This document shows positions 17,181-25,364 of a stretch of DNA of 38,231 nt, piece by piece. Source of the stretch: CAXBPY01 sp003455275. GTDB lineage: Bacteria; Bacteroidota; Bacteroidia; Chitinophagales; UBA10324. The stretch's first letter is position 1; every line of letters begins with the position of its first letter. A program made the position numbers and the translations under genes. Below the pieces are notes generated by a model. The model was not told the origin of the DNA. It saw only the letters and a list, made by a program, of their open reading frames with translations, and searched no databases. The stretch lies in NCBI GenBank assembly GCA_963977675.1, contig CAXBPY010000026.1, positions 1 to 38,231 on the forward strand. The letters run 5' to 3'.

Positions 17181-17903
17181 ATGCCATTCACTCTTGCTTC
17201 ACTTTCCCGGACATTATTTTTCAGCCTGATATTATCCCTTACTATTTCCTATGCTTTTGCCCAAACAACCGAAGGTCTTAAAGTTCATGGAAGAATAATT
17301 TTTGAAGATGGCTCCGCAGGATATTCGCTAGTGAAGATTTACAACCAGCGTGCAGGCACCAATATTTCTCCTGCATCAAATGGTTTCTTTGATCTACACG
17401 GATACAAGACGGATACATTTTTATTTATCTGCAAAAATTATTCTCCGGTTGAATTGTGTTATAAAGATTCTGTTACAAAATGGAGTTACGATATCACAGT
17501 TTATATGCGGCACATAGAAGTGGAGATGAATATGCTGGTCATTACTCCCGACAAAACTTACGATGAGATTCAAAATGAGATAGACAGCCTTGGAGTGAAA
17601 AATACTGATACCTATAAAAATGTAAATGCATATCAAAGTCCGATCACAGCACTTTGGGAGATGTATTCAAAAACCGAGAGGCAAAAACGCGAGATTGCGA
17701 TTCTGATGAACGATGATCAGCGGCGCGCCACTTTAAAAGAATTACTGAAACTATGTGTCAAGACAAATTTGATTGACCTTTCCTTTTATGACTTCGACGC
17801 ATTTATAGATTTTTGCGGATACACCGATGAGTATCTTCAGCAAACAAGTTTCTATGATTTACTCAGCAGCATAAAGCAACATTACCGTTATTTCAGAAGG
17901 TAA
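17181..17903 (+). CDS. Exported protein with CarboxypepD-regulatory-like N-terminal domain, function unknown
   Basis: Counting from the ATG at 17181 (240 aa), residues 1-28 are a signal peptide ending SYAFAQ. The next ~80 residues (GLKVHGRIIFEDGSAGYSLVKIYN, then NGFFDLHGYKTDTFLFICKNY) have the fold pattern of carboxypeptidase-regulatory-like domains common in Bacteroidota. The C-terminal half is helical and charged, with no domain I recognise. The frame opens earlier at TTG 17151, but the ATG start puts the signal peptide at the true N-terminus. It is probably periplasmic or envelope-associated. Repeat copy B begins 54 bp after the stop. Confidence 0.65.
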   Translation: MPFTLASLSRTLFFSLILSLTISYAFAQTTEGLKVHGRIIFEDGSAGYSLVKIYNQRAGTNISPASNGFFDLHGYKTDTFLFICKNYSPVELCYKDSVTKWSYDITVYMRHIEVEMNMLVITPDKTYDEIQNEIDSLGVKNTDTYKNVNAYQSPITALWEMYSKTERQKREIAILMNDDQRRATLKELLKLCVKTNLIDLSFYDFDAFIDFCGYTDEYLQQTSFYDLLSSIKQHYRYFRR

Positions 17904-17956
17904 ATTGCGGAATTTCTCCCGCTAATCATAGTTCGAAAATTATCATTCGAATTGTT

Positions 17957-18208
17957 TTCCGTCCCAGCAAAGCCTACCCTGTGTGTAATTTGTGGACTTT
18001 GCGGTAATTGTGGTTATCAAACTCACTTCTCTCATTCGATCATCAAAGAAAAGAAAAATGTTCGAGCTCTAAAATGAATTTCTGTGTTAGAACCAAAAAC
18101 CAGAAAAACGGCATGAGCGACTGTAGTGCTGCAGTGTAGATTATTGTGAAGTGATTCATATAAATGAATCCGGTAAGAAAGGCGAAGAAAATTTCCTCGC
18201 CTTTCATT
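17957..18208 (+). repeat. Intergenic repeat element, copy B (possible structured RNA)
   Basis: This is the second copy of the element at 4371-4616, reading on the plus strand and following the gene that ends at 17903. The match starts at TTCCGTC (17957) and is gap-free for 114 nt. Later blocks are shared around 18093-18155, and the copy ends with the same GAAAGGCGA hairpin. The 5' stem is weaker here (GCAAAG at 17966-17971 with CTTTGC at 17997-18002). A central 5-bp stem TCTAA/TTAGA (18068-18072 / 18087-18091) sits where copy A has its 7-bp stem. The frames carry stops and mostly non-synonymous changes relative to copy A. I see no gene in 17904-18227. Confidence 0.75.
18177..18205. terminator. 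Hairpin ending repeat copy B, shared by convergent genes
   Basis: GAAAGGCGA (18177-18185) pairs with TCGCCTTTC (18197-18205); the stem extends inwards after one mismatch. It is followed by ATTTTATG on the plus strand. It lies 23 bp before the end of the convergent nucleoside transporter gene and could terminate both transcripts. Confidence 0.6.
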
Positions 18209-18227
18209 TTATGTATTGTTTAAATTC

Positions 18228-19517
18228 CTAGCTAAGCATTCCAGCAATCACAGCAGTCATCAGGCAGGCGAGAGTTCCGCCAAGTAATGATTTTAACCCA
18301 AGCTCTGATAAATTTTTTCGCTGCCCGGGAGCCATCGCACCAATACCGCCAATCTGAATTCCAATCGAGGCAAAATTTGCAAATCCGCATAGCGCATAAG
18401 TGGCAATCAAAATTGCTTTCGGATCAGTAAGCAATCCGCTTTTCATCATATCTCCAAGTGAAATGTAGGCGACAAATTCATTGATCACAGTTTTCTCGCC
18501 AAGCAATTGTCCGATTGAAAGCATATCGTGAACTGGAACACCCATTAGCCAGGCAATAGGCGCAAATGCATATCCAAAAAGGAATTGAAGTGTGAGTCCA
18601 TCGTAACGACTTTGACTAAGAGAAGAAATCTGTTCGTTCAGGTGCGACCAGCCACCAATCTTAAATAAGATTGCATTGAGCAACCACATGAATGCAGTGA
18701 ACACCACCAGCATTCCACCCACATTCACTGCGAGTTTCAACCCATCAGTTGTTCCGTTAGATATTGCATCCAATACATTGCTTCCGATACTTTCTTTATT
18801 CACCTGTAGCTGGCGTTGAATTTTATCTTCTTCAGTTTGCGGGAATAAAATTTTCGCAATCACAATTGCTGCCGGTGCGCTCATGATGCTTTGTGTCATC
18901 ATGTGCAAAGCAAAATATTGTTGCTTGTCGTGATCAGCCCCTCCAAGGAAACTGACATAAGCAGCTAAGACGGATCCGGCAGTGTTTGCCATCCCTCCTA
19001 TCATTATGCACAATAATTCAGACCGGGTCATTCCTTCAATATATGGTTTCACCATCAGCGGTGCTTCGGTTTGTCCCAGAAAAATATTTGCAGCGTTGGA
19101 TAAACTTTCTGCCCCTGAGAGTTTCATGGTCTTACTCATCACCCACGCGAATCCATATACTATCCATTGAAGAATTCCGAAGTAGTAAAGCAGTGACGAG
19201 ATAGCAGCGAAGAACACAATGTTTGGCAGCACCTGTATAGCAAACACATAACCCCAGCTCCCGGTTTGATCAGCAAGCGCACCGAATAGAAACTCTGTTC
19301 CCTTGTGTGAGATCTCAATCATCCGCACAAACCAATGACTCAGTGTTTCAAACATAGCCCGGATAAATGGTACACGAAGAACACCTAAAGCAAAAAGCAA
19401 TTGAAGAGTGAGTCCGGCAATTACTAATTTCCAGTTTATCGCACGGCGATTATTGCTGAATAGAAAGGCAATGAAAACTAAAGAAAAAATTCCGAGAGCA
19501 CCGCGTGCAATGTCCAT
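18228..19517 (-). CDS. nupC: Concentrative nucleoside transporter (NupC/CNT family)
   Basis: This 429-aa multi-pass inner-membrane protein carries CNT hallmarks: the GQTEAPLMVKPY motif of the nucleoside site, preceded by LSGAESLSNAANIFLGQ, then MIGGMANTAGSVLAAYV, and near the C-terminus INEFVAYISL and ATYALCGFANFASIGIQIGG. CNT proteins import nucleosides with H+ or Na+. The ATG at 19515-19517 (MDIARGALGIFSLVF) is the natural start. Two copies of TGAATCAA lie 52-70 bp upstream. The 3' end converges on repeat copy B. Confidence 0.92.
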   Translation of the reverse strand: MDIARGALGIFSLVFIAFLFSNNRRAINWKLVIAGLTLQLLFALGVLRVPFIRAMFETLSHWFVRMIEISHKGTEFLFGALADQTGSWGYVFAIQVLPNIVFFAAISSLLYYFGILQWIVYGFAWVMSKTMKLSGAESLSNAANIFLGQTEAPLMVKPYIEGMTRSELLCIMIGGMANTAGSVLAAYVSFLGGADHDKQQYFALHMMTQSIMSAPAAIVIAKILFPQTEEDKIQRQLQVNKESIGSNVLDAISNGTTDGLKLAVNVGGMLVVFTAFMWLLNAILFKIGGWSHLNEQISSLSQSRYDGLTLQFLFGYAFAPIAWLMGVPVHDMLSIGQLLGEKTVINEFVAYISLGDMMKSGLLTDPKAILIATYALCGFANFASIGIQIGGIGAMAPGQRKNLSELGLKSLLGGTLACLMTAVIAGMLS

Positions 19518-19568
19518 AGAAAAAAGTTTTGGCTAAATATGAGCAAAGAAAATTGAAAGCTAAATTTT

Positions 19569-19587
19569 TGAATCAAGAATGAATCAA
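19569..19587. promoter_or_regulatory. Direct repeat TGAATCAA x2 upstream of the nucleoside transporter
   Basis: TGAATCAA occurs at 19569-19576 and 19580-19587, a period of 11 bp (about one helical turn), 52 bp upstream of the transporter ATG. This spacing suits a dimeric regulator. No further copies are visible. Confidence 0.25.
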
Positions 19588-19646
19588 TGACCAAAATCAT
19601 TTTCTGAATGAATGGTCGTTTTTTCCTTCGTGCAAGAAATTTATTT

Positions 19647-19760
19647 ATGATGAAATCAAAACGCGCACAAACCAAAAACTCCGAAGCAACTATCTGGATT
19701 ATTTTAATTTTTCTTTTTCTGGCCGGAGGAGCATTGGTTTTGTTTCACCATCATCAATAA
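19647..19760 (+). CDS. Small single-pass membrane protein, 37 aa, unknown function
   Basis: A short ORF with tandem ATG codons (19647 and 19650) encodes MMKSKRAQTKNSEAT followed by one strong hydrophobic helix (IWIILIFLFLAGGALVLF) and a short HHHQ tail. The basic N-terminus followed by a membrane segment favours N-in topology. It precedes uppP by 106 bp on the same strand, a position where Bacteroidota often carry a small membrane protein gene (DUF3098 in many genomes), but this one is shorter and I cannot match it. It could be spurious. The strong charge-then-hydrophobic pattern is the only support. Confidence 0.45.
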   Translation: MMKSKRAQTKNSEATIWIILIFLFLAGGALVLFHHHQ

Positions 19761-19866
19761 TCAGGACGAAAAAGAATTTATCGTTTGTAATTATCTGGTT
19801 AGTCAAATGTGTGAGCAATAATATTTGTCAAAATATTTGAGTCCGTTTACCATCCACTTTCAAACA

Positions 19867-20652
19867 ATGACAACAACACAAGCAATTCTCCTCGCAATCA
19901 TTGAAGGCCTTACTGAATTTCTTCCCATCTCTTCAACCGGCCACATGATAATCGGTACATCTCTTCTTGGTTTACAACCGGATGAGTTTGTAAAAATGTT
20001 CACTGTGAATATTCAGTTTGGAGCGATACTGAGTGTGGTAGTGTTGTATTGGAAAAGATTTTTTCAGTCACTCGATTTTTATTACAAGCTGATAATTGCA
20101 TTTATTCCGGCAGCCATTTTCGGTGTGCTGCTCGATAAACAGATTGATGAATTACTCGGAAGTGTGGAAACAGTTGCGGTGGCGCTTTTGCTTGGAGGAA
20201 TCGTGCTCATGTTCGTGGACAAATATTTTGCTGCCAACGAAAAACAACCTGAAAAAAATATCAGCTATCTATCTTCTCTCATCATCGGATTTTTCCAGGT
20301 GATCTCTATGATTCCCGGTGTATCAAGAAGCGGAGCAACAATAGTGGGCGGACTTTCACAAAAATTAAGTCGGAAACAAGCAGCTGAGTTTTCTTTCTTC
20401 CTTGCTGTACCTACAATGGCAGCGGCCACTTGTTTCGAGTTACTGAAGAATTACAAAATGATTGATTCATCAAATATCAAATTGCTGCTGATTGGTAATG
20501 TGGTGGCATTTATTGTTGCACTTATTGCGATCAAAGCATTTATTGGAATACTAAATAAATATGGATTCAAATATTTCGGCATATACAGAATCATAATTGG
20601 TGGAACAATAATTATTCTTCTGGCAATGAAGATTAATCTTGCGGTGCTATAA
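19867..20652 (+). CDS. uppP: Undecaprenyl-diphosphatase
   Basis: The 261-aa membrane enzyme dephosphorylates undecaprenyl pyrophosphate to recycle the lipid carrier of peptidoglycan synthesis; the family also confers bacitracin tolerance. Both signature regions are present: IEGLTEFLPISSTGHM near the N-terminus and MIPGVSRSGATIVGGL in the second half. I chose ATG 19867 (MTTTQAILLAIIEG); an earlier TTG at 19825 adds residues that look like leader. The direct repeat AATATTTG (19820-19827 and 19832-19839) lies just upstream. It begins the uppP-truB-ribF-rlmH run. Confidence 0.95.
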   Translation: MTTTQAILLAIIEGLTEFLPISSTGHMIIGTSLLGLQPDEFVKMFTVNIQFGAILSVVVLYWKRFFQSLDFYYKLIIAFIPAAIFGVLLDKQIDELLGSVETVAVALLLGGIVLMFVDKYFAANEKQPEKNISYLSSLIIGFFQVISMIPGVSRSGATIVGGLSQKLSRKQAAEFSFFLAVPTMAAATCFELLKNYKMIDSSNIKLLLIGNVVAFIVALIAIKAFIGILNKYGFKYFGIYRIIIGGTIIILLAMKINLAVL

Positions 20653-20716
20653 CGCCTCACCTCTGACTCCTCTCCTCTGGAGACGAGAACAGCCGCGAGT
20701 TAGAAATACCGATTCA

Positions 20717-21430
20717 ATGACACTATCAGAAATAAAAGAAGGAGCAATTGTTTTAATCGATAAGCCACAACGCTGGAGTTCTTTTGATGTGGTGAAGAAA
20801 GTAAGCTTACTCACTCGTCCGAAAAAAGTAGGGCATGCCGGAACGCTTGATCCGCTTGCAACAGGACTGATGGTTATGCTTACAGGTACTAAAACAAAAG
20901 AGATGATTAAACTTTCGGAGGGCGATAAAGAATACACCGGCACTTTTTTTCTTGGCGCTACCACTGAATCTCATGACCTGGAAAAACCAATTGATAAAAT
21001 TTTTCAGACTGATCATATCACAGATGAAATGATTTTTAGTTTGGCAAAAGGTATGATTGGTGCATTTGCACAAACACCACCGGTTCACTCAGCCAAAAAG
21101 CGCGACGGTGTCCGGTATTATAAAATGGCAAGGCGCGGCGAAGCGTTTCAGCGAATTAAATCGTGGGTGGAGTTGAAGGAATTTGAAATCACACGGATTG
21201 AAATGCCCGTGGTAGATTTCAGAATTGTTTGCAGCAAGGGATTTTATGTTCGCTCTCTCGCTCATGATTTCGGAGAAAAGTTAAACAGCGGCGCGCACCT
21301 CATTTCTCTTCGCAGAATAAGGAGCGGAGCATTTCATGTGAAAGATGCAATGACAATAGAAGCATTTTCAGAATTTGTGATGAATGAAAAAGAAAACTAT
21401 CAGAATGAAAGTTTATCGCAGTATCAATAA
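20717..21430 (+). CDS. truB: tRNA pseudouridine(55) synthase
   Basis: TruB isomerises U55 of the T-loop to pseudouridine. The motif GHAGTLDPLATG contains the catalytic Asp45, and the N-terminal GAIVLIDKPQRWSSFDVV is typical. TPPVHSAKKRDGVRYYKMAR and GFYVRSLAHDFG follow. The ATG at 20717 gives 237 aa, matching Bacteroidota TruB. The frame is open back to 20639, but those 26 residues are low-complexity leader. The 3' end overlaps ribF by 26 bp from ribF's preferred start, suggesting coupled translation. Confidence 0.95.
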   Translation: MTLSEIKEGAIVLIDKPQRWSSFDVVKKVSLLTRPKKVGHAGTLDPLATGLMVMLTGTKTKEMIKLSEGDKEYTGTFFLGATTESHDLEKPIDKIFQTDHITDEMIFSLAKGMIGAFAQTPPVHSAKKRDGVRYYKMARRGEAFQRIKSWVELKEFEITRIEMPVVDFRIVCSKGFYVRSLAHDFGEKLNSGAHLISLRRIRSGAFHVKDAMTIEAFSEFVMNEKENYQNESLSQYQ

Positions 21431-22331
21431 TTTACCAAAGTTTAATAACCCTGTCATCACAATCGGAACTTTTGATGGCGTGCATGAAGGCCACCGTCAC
21501 CTGATTCAAAAAATAAATTTACTTGCAAATAATATTTCAGGCGAAAGTGTCATCATCACATTTGTTCCGCATCCGCGACTGATTGTTCATCCTGACGATA
21601 AATCGCTACGCATACTTTCAACCACGGAAGAAAAAATAAAACTGCTGGAGGCAGAAAATGTAGATACACTGGTCATTGTTGGTTTTACCAAAGAGTTTTC
21701 AATTCAGAGCGCCAAAGAATATTTAGAAAATTTTTTGGTAAAAAATTTTCACCCTTCAGTAATTGTTACCGGCTACAATCATCATTTTGGCCATCATCGC
21801 GATGGAAATATTGAAATGCTGCGCAAGTTTGAAAATGAGTTTAATTACAAAGTTGAAGAGCTTAGCAAGCAACTGGTAGATGATATAGCAGTAAGCAGCA
21901 CCCGTATTCGCATTGCATTACAGGAAGGCGACATTGATTTAGCCACTCATTTTATGGGTCATGCTTATTCTATTTCCGGAATTGTAGTTCACGGTCAGCA
22001 TCTCGGTAATCAAATCGGTTTTCCTACAGCAAATATTTTGGTAAATGATCAGCTGAAATTGATTCCAGCTGATGGCGTGTATGCTGTTCGTGTACGATGG
22101 AATGAAAATGTTTTTTCCGGAATGATGAATATCGGTTTCCGGCCTACAGTGGATGGCTTGCATCATAAACTCGAAGTTCATCTTATGGATTTTGATTCCG
22201 ACCTGTATGGTCAGCAGTTGGAAATTGAATTTGTAAAGCGACTGAGAGATGAAAAAAAATTTTCATCGCTTGATGAATTGAAGGATCAATTAAAGCTTGA
22301 TAAAGAGAATGCAATTCGTTTTTTAAAATAA
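21405..22331 (+). CDS. ribF: Bifunctional riboflavin kinase / FAD synthetase
   Basis: Riboflavin is phosphorylated to FMN, then adenylated to FAD. The N-terminal nucleotidyltransferase has GTFDGVHEGHRHLI and, later, VTGYNHHFGHHRDG. The C-terminal kinase has IGFPTANI and GVYAVRV, with GFRPTVDG. I prefer the ATG at 21405 (MKVYRSINNLPKF, 308 aa) over the in-frame ATG at 21384, because the shorter form matches the usual start of the family. Its start lies inside truB, and rlmH follows after 11 bp. Confidence 0.94.
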   Translation: MKVYRSINNLPKFNNPVITIGTFDGVHEGHRHLIQKINLLANNISGESVIITFVPHPRLIVHPDDKSLRILSTTEEKIKLLEAENVDTLVIVGFTKEFSIQSAKEYLENFLVKNFHPSVIVTGYNHHFGHHRDGNIEMLRKFENEFNYKVEELSKQLVDDIAVSSTRIRIALQEGDIDLATHFMGHAYSISGIVVHGQHLGNQIGFPTANILVNDQLKLIPADGVYAVRVRWNENVFSGMMNIGFRPTVDGLHHKLEVHLMDFDSDLYGQQLEIEFVKRLRDEKKFSSLDELKDQLKLDKENAIRFLK

Positions 22332-22342
22332 TTATTCGCTCC

Positions 22343-22807
22343 ATGAAAATCCTGCTGGTCTCTTTTACCAGAAAAGAAGAAAACTATATCAGCGAAGGAG
22401 TTGCTGAGTTTGAAAAGCGAATAAGGAAATACAATTCCTTCGAAACAAAAATCATTAAAGCTCCGTCCGGTGCAAATTCAACAGAGCAACTGAAAGCAGA
22501 AGAAAAATTACTTGCCCCATTTTTCACTCCCGATGCATTCATAATTCTGCTGGACGAAAAAGGAATACAATTTTCTTCAAAAAAATTTGCTGACTTTCTT
22601 CAGACAAAAATGAATTCCGGAAAAAAGAATTTGGTCTTTGTGATTGGCGGTGCATACGGATTTTCTGCTGAAGTAAAAAAGAAAGCCAGTGATTTGATTT
22701 CACTCTCAGCACTCACCTTTCCACACCAGTTGGCGAAACTTATTTTCTGCGAGCAACTCTACCGCGCATTCACCATTCTTCGCGGTGAGAAATATCATCA
22801 TGAATAA
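22343..22807 (+). CDS. rlmH: 23S rRNA (pseudouridine1915-N3)-methyltransferase
   Basis: This 154-aa SPOUT-fold enzyme methylates pseudouridine 1915 in helix 69 of 23S rRNA. The SAM-binding knot region is FVIGGAYGF, followed by SLSALTFPHQLAKLIFCEQLYRAF and the C-terminal RGEKYHHE, nearly invariant in the family. It starts 11 bp after ribF and closes the run. About 190 bp of non-coding DNA separate it from the convergent TonB receptor gene, with no clear terminator visible. Confidence 0.96.
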   Translation: MKILLVSFTRKEENYISEGVAEFEKRIRKYNSFETKIIKAPSGANSTEQLKAEEKLLAPFFTPDAFIILLDEKGIQFSSKKFADFLQTKMNSGKKNLVFVIGGAYGFSAEVKKKASDLISLSALTFPHQLAKLIFCEQLYRAFTILRGEKYHHE

Positions 22808-22994
22808 AATCACTTTCTCTTGATGAAGAAGGTGAAGGCGTAACCAACCGCGATTGTAACTGCAGCCAGTTTAAAGAAATTTTCATCACTTGTAAGTTAT
22901 CTATCCACTTATGCTAAACTGAATCTTTATGCTGCTCACTAATGAGAACCGCAACCAATTGCTCATCAGGAAATTTTTGCTCCGCCAACTGAAA

Positions 22995-25265
22995 TCAGAA
23001 GGTAAGGTTTACACCAATGCTCGGAAGAATGGGCAACTGATTCACACGCTGATAACGCACGCGATCGAAATAAAAAATATTTTTCCGGTTGTAAACATTG
23101 ATAATGCTTGCATTCGCTTCGAACACTGAGTTCTCACTCAATTTGAAAACACGCTTGAGCGAAATATCAAGCCTGTGATAAAATGGAAGGCGGCCTGCAT
23201 TTAATGTAGAATCATAAATAATTCCGAGCTGACCATTGCCATTAACATAATTGGTGTTGATGCCATCGAGAAAATCAAAGAACTCATAAAAGCCCTGTGT
23301 TCTGGTGAAGGGAAATCCGGATCCCAGGTTCCAGCGTGCATCTGCCTGCCACTGCTTATTCTTTCCGAAAGTGTAACTCACCACCACATTCGCATTGTGG
23401 CGGCGATCATAGTGTGGCGGATATATCTGCTCGCCATTGTTGCGGTGGATGAATCCAAGAGAATATCCAGTCCAGATATACAAGTTATTGAAATCATATT
23501 TGAAAAGAACATCGACTCCATAAGCATTTCCGGTCTCAATCTGAAAATCAGGATCGGTAGGATATTGTTTGTTCCGATTCAGGTTGATCAGCTGACCAAA
23601 ATATTTGTAATAAGATTCTACTGTAAGGTCCAGGTGTTTTGTTACATCAAACTCCACCCCGCCAACTGTATGATAAGCTCGCTGCAAATTATCCTTCGTC
23701 ACTTCGCCATCTATTCCGTCAAGCTCCTGATCAGGCCCTGTAAGGTAACCGGAGAAAAGATTCACAACATCTTTATCTGATTTTGTGCTGATAAAATTCT
23801 GAGTATAAATTCCTGCAGAACCTTTCAGCCGCACATTTTCATTCAGGTTATACTTGATGGCAATTCTGGGTTCGGGAGAAAAAACTGGGAGCGATGCATA
23901 ATATTGAATGCGGAAACTTGGTTCGAACACTACACGATCCCAAACTTTTTTTAATGTCACATATCCTCCTATCTCCGTGGTATTTTGATCCTGACCTATT
24001 CTTAATCCAAGTGAATTGAAGAACTCAAACTCAGTGCGATAACCGCCAATAGTGAAACCATATTTCACTTCAGAACTGTGCGGTAGAAAATAAGTGAAGT
24101 AAGTGCTCAGGTCAAATCCATTGATTCGGCTGGTGCGGGGTTTTTCGTCTGCTTCCTGCAATTGGATTTTGTAATCTGAGTACGACAGCGAACCACCAAT
24201 TAACATGTTGGAACCTCCGGGCACCAAAACAAAATTGGTTCCTCCGCCATAAGTATTCCAGTTGAAATCACTGACACCATTGTAGTTCACATGATCAGTA
24301 AAGTTGAATCCAAAAAGATTGAGCTTACTTCCGGATCCGCTGTTCATTGAAAACTTTCCATAGAAATCATTGAATGCATAAGGAAGACCGGCAGTATCTA
24401 TATAAGTATAAACTTTTTTTGAAGTTCTGTTTAAGTACGAACTTTTTGCATCGAACAGCCAGCTGATGCTGTTTCCTTCCTTATCAATTTTTTTCAGCGG
24501 AGATTCAATAAGTATTTTACTCATGAATGGGCTGGCAGAAATTTTTCCGGCAAATCTTTTTTTATTTCCATCACGCGTGGCCACATCAACTACTGCATTC
24601 ATTCTGCCGCCATATTCAGCACTGAATCCTCCGGTAATAACATTTACATTCTTGATTATATCAGTTTCAAAAACTGAAAACAATCCAATAGAGTGAAAAG
24701 GATTGTAAATGGTCATGCCGTCGAGCAACACTTTATTCTGAATAGGCGATCCGCCTCTTATATATAGCTCTCCTCCCTGGTCGCCGGTAAATATGATTCC
24801 GGGAATAACCTGCAGGTATTGCGCCAGATCATGCTCACCTCCTACTGATGGCAATCGCTGAATGTCTTTAGCAGTAAGTTTTGTTAGCCCAATATTGGTT
24901 TCTGTTTTCTTCGCTTCTTTCTCAGCATTGATGGTGACATTCGAAAGCTGAACGCCTTTTTGTTCAAGAAATATTTTTTCGGTGATGATATCGTTTGCTT
25001 TCACGGTTACACTTATCAATGAAGTATCATATCCGATGTTGGTACAGAATAAAGTATAGTCGCCCGGAGTAATATCACTGATCGAGAAAAAACCATTGAG
25101 ATCAGTAGTGCCTCCAGTTGTAGTTCCTTTAAGAATTACATTGGTATAGGTCATCGGTTCACCGGTATTTTTATCGGTAACCGTTCCGCGGATGACGCCT
25201 TTTTGAGCAAATGAAAATGAAAAAATAAAAATGAAAGGGAGAGAAACAGAGAGGCGTCTAATCAT
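22995..25265 (-). CDS. TonB-dependent outer-membrane receptor with CarboxypepD-regulatory-like domain
   Basis: The 756-aa protein has a signal peptide (residues 1-20), a CarboxypepD-regulatory-like domain (GVIRGTVTDKNTGEPMTYTNVILKG, to about residue 105) and a plug domain (LAQYLQVIPGIIFTGDQGGELYIRGG, then VLLDGMTIYNPFHSIGLFSVF). A beta-barrel of about 540 residues follows, ending in Phe (VNLTF). It would import a substrate through the outer membrane using ExbBD-TonB. No susD follows, so it is not a SusCD glycan pair. Neither the sequence nor the flanking rlmH and choice-of-anchor B genes reveal the ligand. Confidence 0.9.
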   Translation of the reverse strand: MIRRLSVSLPFIFIFSFSFAQKGVIRGTVTDKNTGEPMTYTNVILKGTTTGGTTDLNGFFSISDITPGDYTLFCTNIGYDTSLISVTVKANDIITEKIFLEQKGVQLSNVTINAEKEAKKTETNIGLTKLTAKDIQRLPSVGGEHDLAQYLQVIPGIIFTGDQGGELYIRGGSPIQNKVLLDGMTIYNPFHSIGLFSVFETDIIKNVNVITGGFSAEYGGRMNAVVDVATRDGNKKRFAGKISASPFMSKILIESPLKKIDKEGNSISWLFDAKSSYLNRTSKKVYTYIDTAGLPYAFNDFYGKFSMNSGSGSKLNLFGFNFTDHVNYNGVSDFNWNTYGGGTNFVLVPGGSNMLIGGSLSYSDYKIQLQEADEKPRTSRINGFDLSTYFTYFLPHSSEVKYGFTIGGYRTEFEFFNSLGLRIGQDQNTTEIGGYVTLKKVWDRVVFEPSFRIQYYASLPVFSPEPRIAIKYNLNENVRLKGSAGIYTQNFISTKSDKDVVNLFSGYLTGPDQELDGIDGEVTKDNLQRAYHTVGGVEFDVTKHLDLTVESYYKYFGQLINLNRNKQYPTDPDFQIETGNAYGVDVLFKYDFNNLYIWTGYSLGFIHRNNGEQIYPPHYDRRHNANVVVSYTFGKNKQWQADARWNLGSGFPFTRTQGFYEFFDFLDGINTNYVNGNGQLGIIYDSTLNAGRLPFYHRLDISLKRVFKLSENSVFEANASIINVYNRKNIFYFDRVRYQRVNQLPILPSIGVNLTF

Positions 25266-25364
25266 TTAGCGGTTGAGAGTTGTGTGGCGCAAAGTAAATC
25301 GCATCAATCGTTTTGTAGCAACAACAAATTTTTTCGATTGTAAAAAAATTGTCACAATTAGTTT

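Noticed and set aside
22810..22896. Minus-strand open frame ending in a hydrophobic helix (FFKLAAVTIAVGYAFTFF) between rlmH and the TonB receptor gene
   Set aside because: It resembles a tiny membrane protein but has no ATG, GTG or TTG start after the upstream stop. It could be a remnant; too weak to list.
22995..25265. Possible SusCD polysaccharide-utilisation locus around the TonB receptor
   Set aside because: No SusD-like lipoprotein and no glycoside hydrolase or sulfatase is encoded nearby.
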